Position numbers and translations under genes: made by a program. Positions 56,235-64,000 of a stretch of DNA of 64,000 bases are shown here, piece by piece (positions within the stretch are counted from its first letter, which is position 1; each line of letters starts with the position of its first letter). The DNA is taken from positions 1,102,139 through 1,166,138 of the forward strand of contig NMRA01000036.1 in assembly GCA_002633005.1 (NCBI GenBank), written 5' to 3'. The DNA comes from Phoronis australis (lineage: Eukaryota; Phoronida; Phoronidae). The notes under the pieces are model-generated. The model did no database searches and was not told the DNA's origin. It was given only the letters and a program-made list of their open reading frames with translations.

Positions 56235-56439
56235 ATACTGCGCACGCTCCAATTCATGACCTCAATCTTTAAATAGGTCAAAGGTGAGCCATTGCGGTCT
56301 TGTCAGTCAAATGTTCGTTTCCAAAATGCCACCACTTATACTTGTCTTTAATTGGCGTTACTTGAAACTGATTGTATTTCAATGAATCATTGTTTGTATT
56401 TGATAAAAATAAATGCTGTTGATATGACATTTAATAGTC
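56235..56439. other. Unique sequence before the gap
   Basis: About 200 bp that has no counterpart at the right end of copy B. Nothing recognised. Confidence 0.4.
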
Positions 56440-56580
56440 NNNNNNNNNNNNNNNNNNNNNNNNNNNNNNNNNNNNNNNNNNNNNNNNNNNNNNNNNNNNN
56501 NNNNNNNNNNNNNNNNNNNNNNNNNNNNNNNNNNNNNNNNNNNNNNNNNNNNNNNNNNNNNNNNNNNNNNNNNNNNNNNN
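56440..56580. other. Assembly gap (141 N)
   Basis: A run of N directly before copy B begins. The true distance and the left border of copy B are unknown. Confidence 0.98.
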
Positions 56581-59500
56581 AATGTAGAATACGTAACTTC
56601 TTTTAATGCACAATATTTAATTTCTTGTAATCATCAGATTATTTAATTTCTAATACAAAGGCTAAATTACTATGAACAAACTTAATTTACAATCTAACTT
56701 ATACAGTGACATGACCGACTTTACGGGGTCCTTTGTTGAGATGAACAGGGATCAGCGGCACATCTTACATCAGTAAGCACAACCACCAGCTCAACTTTGA
56801 GCAAAGGCATTATTTACAGAACAGCCCACTGACATGACTGACTTTAGTCAAGCCCTGCTATATTCCAACACATTATTCGCCGACTCATGACCCTACACAA
56901 GTAGCTAATTCCCTGCCCCTGACATACAGCAGCCCATGAGCTTTATTGACGAGTTTGTTGAAGAGCAGCATGGGTGACGAAGCACTGATATAATGGTGTG
57001 CCACCCATGAGCAGTTGCTAGCGTCATTGCAAGGCACGGCATTATTTACTGAAACAGGGTTGGTCTGCGTGCAAGTTTACCCGTGACGGAGGAAAAGTGA
57101 GTGGGGCTAGCGTGGTATCATATATACGTCCGTAAGAGGCAAATAGCGGTCACAAGAGATCTTGTGCGGGTGCAAGTTCGATCGCGTAGGCAGGAAAAAG
57201 TGGGATCAGTGATGAACAAAGTTGGCCATGATCTGATGTCTTGATTACTTTTCCAGTACCTCTTTGGGGTGACATCAGATAATGGAAATTTGATGCAGAA
57301 TTCAGGCAAAATGGGTGATTTTGCTCACCAATGTTGTGATTTGAGAGGGAACATTCTCTCATTGTGCACGTGTAGGTAGTCAAAAGCTTCATTCAAATTT
57401 TGGCCTCCACTTGAAGCAGTTCAATCATTTCATATCGAGTTAAAGGTGGCCATGACCAGGGATCATTCCTGCACATCTTGACCATTCAGTGAGCGATGTA
57501 AAGGTTGAATGAAGTCCATTTCCATTATCGCACAATGTTAAAGCTGGGGCTAGATCATGGGTAAAGAATATTATCTGCACTCAGAGACAACTCAGTGAAG
57601 TACTTGTAAGGTTGAATGATGGATGACATATATTTCCTCAGTCTGCTCATAAAATTGTTGGATCATGATCAGGGAATATTCTCTACACTCTGTGACCTCC
57701 ATAAGGGTATTATTTTATGGTTTTGGAAAATTATCATAAAAAATTAAACATGAGATACCTGCAATATTTATAAAATGCATTTTACATTGCAAAGGTTGCT
57801 TCTTATCGAAGCTTAGGCGTTGCCTTTAGATATATCTTGTTTTAGCACCAGCATAAATACTCAAAAACTCGCTATTCTCTACATTAACACAATACTTACT
57901 TGCATGAGAAGGCTAAGAATAGGGTTTTTCTCATATGTGGCAAATTTAGTGGGTATATCACCAGCATGGGAAACATCAAATGAAGCAATTAAGCTAAGAG
58001 AAATCCTCACTTCATGCAAGTGCATTGCAAGCCACTTTTCCCGCGACGTTGAAAAAATGCAGAATGAAAAATCTACACTCTTCTACATATTGTTTGGAGG
58101 GAGCCCAAGTCCCCGGAGGGCTGTGCGGGACCAGGAGGGGTAATGTGATGTATGGACAATGGGCAAAAAGACTAGAAGTAATTTATTGTAAATTTTCAGT
58201 ACTTTCAGAGGTCTCAAACTGTTGCCGGTGAACTGTAACATTTGCACCTGAGAGTGAATTTGTGATGGGTTTATTGACACCATTCACAAACTTTTTACCA
58301 ATTTAACTCAGTGTTAGATTTGATGTCACCAGAGCTAAATTGATGGCAGGTGCAACCTAGAAAAACTTGGGTTTAATTATTGGGAACTGAACACATAAGA
58401 ATGCTCCCCTTAACAGAATTAAAAGTGGATTTAGGCAATCAATACGCAGATTTCTCAATTAGACATGTGAATGGGGCTTATAACAAAAAAATGCCAACTT
58501 GATCAGTTACCAAACACATTTAAGGTTACACTCAGTGCTGTAGTGGGGCATAGGTGCGCGTAGGCGCAGCCAACCACCTTTTGGCATTTGAACGTAGTGT
58601 CTACGCACCCTAAGTTACCATCAGTGCTCAAGGTGATACGGTGGGCTTTCGGCGCCTACTTACCTCTAATTTTACCACTACAGCACTGGTTACACTGAAA
58701 ATCTCACGACTATAGCCCTACTTTAAGCTTAACTACTCAATGCATCGCAAAAGTAGAAATAGACTGTTGGAAAGTTTTGTAAAGGGAAAATGTACTTGAT
58801 GGCATCTTAGGGCATATTTCTGTTACTCCTGGAGAAGAAGATTGTCAGCACTTGACAAGTTTTCCTTCTGATCCATTAAGCTAATAACATTAAAAAAGTA
58901 ACACATTCAAGGGAATCATTCCAAACCTGAGATGTACTAAAAGAAATTGCAGATAGTTGGAGTTAATATAAATATAAACAATGCGTGGCCATTCGTCAAC
59001 TCAAACTTCAAGATGGTTCTTTAAGTGCTTTTGATAACAAACAACCTTTGGGCCACTCCTGATTCAAGTTAGTCTGTTAACTAGCCTTTGTTCATAGGGA
59101 ACAATCCTGTATTACTTGCACGAATTCGCCATCATGCTTGAAAACAAGGTGTTGCATCCAAATTAACATGGTTCTGCATATTTGGATACACACTCCCTCG
59201 AATTTGCATTGTTAAAATTGATGGTAAAACGAGTCATTGCGCCCTGAACAACAATACAAAACAAGTAATAATTTTGCAGTGCCACCAAAGTGTGCAAGTA
59301 GTGAATATTTTCTGAAATATCAAGCAGTGAAGAATTTTACTCCATACAACTAAAACACCAAAACTACTGTTCTGGAACACATGATTTTCGTTTTCTTTTT
59401 TGTGGAAACAGTTGTTTTCTTTGAGAACATAAATTTGTAAAAAACAGCATACATTTATTTAGCAATAAAAATACCAACCATCATAATCCCATTTTAAAAC

Positions 59501-61020
59501 AATTCCCACATTTTCATTTCTAAAGTTTCTGTTGTTGTAATAGGTAAGATCATGAAAATCAGAAAATTCCTTTTCTCTGCCACAGATCAATCACTGGTTC
59601 GCCAGTCTTTGTGCAAATCTCCTACTGTCTAAAAGGAAAAATAATTTTCAAGACTTCTAAGCAGTAAAAATCAAATAATATGAAACTGAACAATAAACAC
59701 ATTTGGTTGAAGGTGTCTGAAACTAAGTTGCGTGTTAGGCACATGAACAATGTGTTGAATTAGTTAACTTCAAGGGTAGCAATGCAATTTTAAGACTTTA
59801 TACAATAAAGATTTTTTGTTTGAGAAACAACATGTCTACAAATATTGACATTTATAATATTTTGCAACTGCTGGCTAAACACAAAAATCAAACTAGGTCT
59901 TTATCTTTCATAACATTGGCCTCAAACTTTTTCTTATCATTATAGGACAAGAACTTTGAAATTATAGTGGGTCATGAAACCTCAACAATTTTGCAAACAA
60001 GTCATTTTATAATTTTCCAATTTCACATGTTTATCAAAAACATAAGTCATTCACAGAGGCATAGAATTTTCGGTCCTTGTTACAATTTTTTATGCAAACT
60101 TCAGAAATTTCCATGTTTTTAGAATCCAGGACTTTCGCAGGAGTGCTAGTAAACTGCTCCAGTTACAAAAAAATCATTTAAATTAAACAAGTAAATATTT
60201 TTATGCTTTCCGAATTGATTTCTTTCTGATGAATAAATACGAATCTGTATTTTTCTCTGACTGTTAAGTAGCATGTTGATGAAAATGACTTAATATGCTT
60301 TGAGCATGAATTTCAAAAGCAGCTAAAAGGCCAAGCAATTCAAATGACTGCCATTTTTGTGAAAATTGCATTTTTGATGGTGCCTTAGGATTTGTAATTA
60401 CTCTTAAACAACAGAAAGATTATCCATCATTTTTAAATGACCCAAGTCTTCATATCTTCTATTAGAGGAAAAATTAAAAGTGTGAGAAACGGTTCCCTCA
60501 ACCTTAGACTTGAAGTATGCTTGACAGATCCATGAATCTGTAATCGGAATTTAAAATTGCTGAAAGTATCAAAATTAAAAAGGCCGGGGTTGAAAATGGG
60601 TAACAGAGGTTTGAAGTTGTTTCAAAAAACTTGTATATTTTGCAGACAGGTGATGTGTTTAAAGAATTGTAATGGCTACGAATGAAAAATAAAGACACAG
60701 TTTTATGCAATACTTATTATATACACCTTGGTTTCTGAAAATAGTAATTATTTAATTTTATGTGAAACTGTAGAGCAGTCACCATATATTTTTGAAAAAC
60801 AGGGATAGCATTTTTGACCCAATCTGGAGTACTTAATTATTCATATTTCAATATTTGTTCCAGGTTCAGTGACATTTTAGGGCCCCTTCTGTATCATAGA
60901 CAAGCTTTGTTACTCCGTTCTCTTCCCATAGCACTTCCACACACCAGCAGTGCTGCATGGCACAATATACAAGTCAGTGGCCCAGCAGAAATGGTGAGTT
61001 CACGATTTTGGGAACTGAAA
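56581..61020. repeat. Large direct duplication, copy B
   Basis: Starts immediately after the gap at the same base as copy A (AATGTAGAATACGTAACTTC). It lacks the 1.2-kb insert and the 0.9-kb block, and gains about 25 bp near 57338-57366. It ends in the same fold-back left arm, here with GAAATAGT duplicated at 61016. The exact start at the gap is what an unmerged haplotype would give, although a real tandem duplication is also possible. Confidence 0.9.
59591..59628 (-). CDS. Candidate terminal exon of an unrecognised gene (copy B)
   Basis: Identical peptide to copy A (SRRFAQRLANQ, then TGA) after TTCCTTTTAG. Spliced directly to the exon at 61426-61468 it would give a 26-residue peptide, MDLQKALEERLKQY joined to DSRRFAQRLANQ. 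More exons probably lie between. Not recognised. Confidence 0.35.
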
Positions 61021-61260
61021 TAGTGAAATAGGGATTGCTCGAAGAAAAAATTTGATAACGGGAGTATTTGTTCGAGTTGGAAGGAATTAAACACATCGAC
61101 AACCTCCTAAGGTGTTCCTCTATGCGCAAAAGGTATTTATTGATGTTTTAGTCGGTGCGAGGCATAATTCGCCGAAAAGCTTCCGGCGTATGGAGCGCTT
61201 GTAGGAGCTGGATCGGATCTGCCTCTGGTCGGGCCAACAGAGGCGATGGTCATTGCGCAC
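61004..61260 (+). repeat. Fold-back family left arm with lost right arm
   Basis: Matches the left arm at 55726 up to GAGGCGATGGTCATTGCGCAC. The expected mirror arm is missing, and the join falls at GCGCAC, a word also found at the end of the right arm. This fits loss of one arm by recombination or slippage. Confidence 0.7.
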
Positions 61261-61425
61261 AATTCATACAGCTAGTCTATACCACAGGCGTCCTCAGCTT
61301 CTGATCGTCCCCAATACACTACAATTTACATATACTAACTATCTATAGCTGGCTGGCTACTTCAGTACTTGGCACTAAGCGGCGACTAAGCCTATATAAT
61401 TTCCTGAATTTAGTCAATAGCTTAC

Positions 61426-61468
61426 CATATTGTTTTAACCTCTCCTCCAAAGCCTTTTGCAAATCCAT
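61426..61468 (-). CDS. First coding exon of an unrecognised gene
   Basis: ATGGATTTGCAAAAGGC opens MDLQKALEERLKQY and ends with one base of a codon at the consensus donor GTAAGC. The start context CAGCACAATGG is favourable. The helix-like, charged sequence is not one I recognise. An in-frame upstream Met at 61594 would add 42 residues, but the 61468 start has the better context. It is head-to-head with the SREK1-like gene. Confidence 0.5.
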
Positions 61469-61944
61469 TGTGCTGGGCCGTTTGATTCTCCCAATTTTCA
61501 AACAATTAAATTGCAGATAGCGCCAGTGTAACACATGCAGCAGCACACATGCACCGCTCCATACAGTCAGTGTCGATGCGCGAAGGAGGTTCAATTTACT
61601 AATGTCACAGCGCTACCGGAAACATTTGAAATATTTGTGTGTTTTATGGCATTTTATCAGCACAAACACTATTATTATACTATCAAAGAACTTTCACTAT
61701 ATTCCACAACCACAACAACACAGAAATGCTTTACTGTGATGCTTTTCATACACACATGTTAGGGTTCCGTGAAGTAATATGTAGTTCTCAAGGTCGCCAC
61801 CAGAGATAATTTGTCGGCCATATTGATTTGCTCCACGAAGAGAAGTCGGCAAGTGGTCGTTTTTGTCCTTTCTAATTCTGTCATTGTTTGAGGTGACGTG
61901 ATTTTTCACGGCTCACGTGTTATTACGCGGTTTATCGGATCAAA
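61469..61944. promoter_or_regulatory. Putative bidirectional promoter
   Basis: 476 bp between two divergent coding starts. Contains TGACGTGA (CRE-like, 61894-61901) and the E-box CACGTG (61914-61919) close to the SREK1-like start. No TATA box is evident near either start. Transcription start sites are unknown. Confidence 0.5.
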
Positions 61945-62072
61945 ATGGTCGAGAAATCCTCAAGCAAAATTTTGCAGGTTACAAACATTGCGCCATCAGT
62001 TACACGAGAACAAATGAAAAGTTTATTTTCCATCATCGGTCGCGTGGATGACGTGCGTCTGTTTCCAGAATA
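61945..62072 (+). CDS. SREK1: SREK1-like splicing factor, first coding exon (partial gene)
   Basis: 42 codons plus two bases: MVEKSSSKILQVTNIAPSV, then TREQMKSLFSIIGRVDDVRL and FPE, then the donor GTGAGT. This is the first half of an RRM: ILQVTNI fits RNP2, followed by helix 1 and strand 2. It aligns with human SREK1 VIQVTNLSSAVTSEQMRTLF and LGEIEELRLYP, which lies at the start of that protein after a short lead. SREK1 is a nuclear SR-related regulator of splice-site choice with two RRMs and a Glu/Lys/Arg-rich tail. The next exon, expected to carry RNP1, was not seen before 64000. The alternative, another RRM protein, is less likely given the QVTN and EQM-LF matches. Confidence 0.8.
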
Positions 62073-64000
62073 GTGAGTGTTAATAATACCCACTGATTGA
62101 AATCATGCCGACCCCAAAGTCGTAACCAGCCGTAATTCTTATTTCCAGGTCTTGTCTTGTCGTGTCTTGTAATTCTCTGCGATTATGGCGCAGCAGCGTC
62201 ATCAGATTCTCAGAAATCTGATGTGATGCTGATTCTAAATGATCAACAAATGATCAAGCTCCCAGTCACCAGTGTCAGTGACACTTGTTGACCAGTTCTG
62301 GTTCTACAGTCTGCAGTTTTTACACCAGGGATCGGTTTGGCGAACTATGTCAAGGCGACCACAGATTTTGTTTGGTGACCTGGTAAGAACCCCAGGTCAC
62401 CATGAAGTCTTCAAGTATCCATTTTAGCACGCACTCAAAATTCTACAGGAAATAGGGAAATGGAAATCTGTATCTTCGACAAAAATTGGAAGGGCCTGTT
62501 TATGAGTCATGCTCAGGTACCAATCATTTATAGTCGGAATACCTATCGTCGTCAGGCTCCATTGGTCGTCGGCCATCTTCTTTCGCGTGCAGCGCAGCCA
62601 CGCAGGACTTAGCATTCCAATCTGGAGAGCTCGTCTGCACATTATGTACTAACCTCTCTGGAGAATCATGCATGCAAGAACTGAGACGAAAATCGGTGCA
62701 TTGTTTTTAAGACCACTTGAAAACTTGTAGATTTTACTAATCCACTTTGTTGTTCAGTTTCAGATGATATTTTTGAAATTAAATTTTCTTCAGGTGGAAC
62801 AAAAAAACAACCCAGGGATTGTTTGTGCAATGTATCTATTTGTCCCAGGCACTAACCTGTTAGGCCAAAGGAAAAAACGCAGCAAACAAATGCAACACAC
62901 TGGGTGCTTAACAGTTTCGCAATGGTCATCAAAATATTGTTCACTTGTTTTTTATTGCAAAACACAGTACTGATCTCAAAGTTTATGTTGAAACTTTTGG
63001 TTCAGACATTTTGGATTTATGTGAAGAAAATTAGAATACTTGAATTGATAGATAGTTGCTACCAATAAAGTAAAACATTGATTTTTTTTCATTATATTGC
63101 ATTGTTACATACAACATAACATGACACAATTAAAAATAAAAGAAGAGATTGAGCTATAAAATGCAAATGCAACTTGGGTATTTATTTATGTATTCATGAT
63201 TGCAGAAGTCTGTTAAAGGTCAGAAAAAATCAGTCAGTATGATATTGGATAATTTATTAGAACAACTACATGGAGGTTCAATGATCAACTTCCGTCGACC
63301 AAGTCTCAAAGGGTTACAGTTCTGTTTTGACTGCCAAAATGTTAACAGAGAATGAAGAAAAACTGAAAAGAAAAAGAAAGACAGCAGAGATCAGTGGTAT
63401 TAAGAACAATAGCAAAAAGTCAAATAAAGAGGTCACAAATAGAAAATAAGTAAGGTCTATTCTGGAATAAAACAATCGCAATTTATTTTCCAGAACTGAA
63501 ATTCTGAATCAATTTTAATCGATTTAAAAATCGATGTCAAACCACTTTCCACTATTTTCTTGGCCTTTTTCTGTGTGGTTTTCTGCTCTTTCAAAAGGCA
63601 GCAGCATATGACGACCATAGGTACCATTATAAAATGGCTGCCGAAAAGCAGTCCACAGTTGAAACGACTCAGCATAAATAAAAGAAAATTTTTGAATCGA
63701 CGAATACTATATATTTGCGAGAGTTAAATGAAATCCTATTAAGAGCATAACTTTGAAGTGGAATAATTGGGTGAGAACGACAACAAGCCGATTTTAAGCT
63801 TAGTCGGACGACCTTTTGGTTCCTGAGTGTAGTTTTGGCTGCGTGGTACATTGGGCCAGGAGGTGGTCATTATCAAGCACACAAGACAGTCTTAATAATC
63901 TGTTCGAATAAAAACACCATCTGAGATATCTCGGGTACACTGGTGTACGTTTGCTGGGATCACAAATTTTTCATCTTGGGTATCTCATCTATTTCTCTTG
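62073..64000. other. First intron of the SREK1-like gene, no feature recognised
   Basis: AT-rich with scattered open frames on both strands up to about 72 codons. I looked for an exon continuing the RRM (VCYVKF-type RNP1) in the required phase and found none. Confidence 0.45.

Noticed and set aside
57150-57190. Possible tRNA-derived SINE promoter (GTGCAAGTTCGATCGCG resembling a B box; also in copy A at 51026-51066)
   Set aside because: No matching A box at the right distance and no tail; only a weak B-box resemblance.

Overview
Eukaryotic nuclear DNA, most likely from an invertebrate metazoan (the window does not allow a narrower call). Genes are split by long introns with GT/AG borders, and AT-rich non-coding sequence dominates. 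Several families of short inverted-repeat transposons and LINE relics are present. A run of 141 Ns and one isolated N show it is a draft assembly. No operons, CRISPR arrays, tRNA or rRNA genes were recognised.

Three conserved genes can be assembled by hand from splice sites and homology. (1) A complete 3-mercaptopyruvate sulfurtransferase gene lies on the minus strand (four coding exons between 27105 and 12192, 292 codons plus stop, persulfide-loop motif CGSGIT). (2) A C1orf131-like (DUF4602) gene lies on the minus strand (five coding exons between 47939 and 36442). Its conserved C-terminal half is intact, but its first exon was not located. (3) The first coding exon of an SREK1-like RRM splicing factor is on the plus strand at 61945-62072, and the rest runs off the window. 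Opposite it, at 61468, a minus-strand exon of an unrecognised gene starts, so the 61469-61944 interval looks like a shared bidirectional promoter.

Layout: 1-12.1 kb is intergenic, with MITE fragments, an AGTGAGAAT-rich cluster and a 32-bp minisatellite. 12.2-27.1 kb is the sulfurtransferase gene; its third intron holds a 5.26-kb element with about 212-bp terminal inverted repeats and many copies of a 15-bp palindrome. 27.6-34.6 kb holds inverted-repeat arms, a MITE and LINE remains. 36.4-48 kb is the C1orf131-like gene. 49.2-61.0 kb is a large direct duplication (copy A 49229-55755, copy B 56581-61020) that straddles the N gap; it may be real or an unmerged second haplotype. 61.4-64 kb is the SREK1-like gene start.

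The most notable non-genic signals are three. A repeat family (22.1-25.6, 37.1-38.8 and 43.2-44.8 kb, with older pieces at 13.4-15.2 kb) is built from modules of about 140-150 bp, each carrying a CTCF-like core. A 1.2-kb indel between the two duplicate copies carries NRF1-, ETS- and YY1-like motifs. The 5.26-kb element carries a 17-bp-spaced array of its palindrome. I found no clear case of an entirely new gene system; the best candidates concern repeat-borne regulatory motifs.
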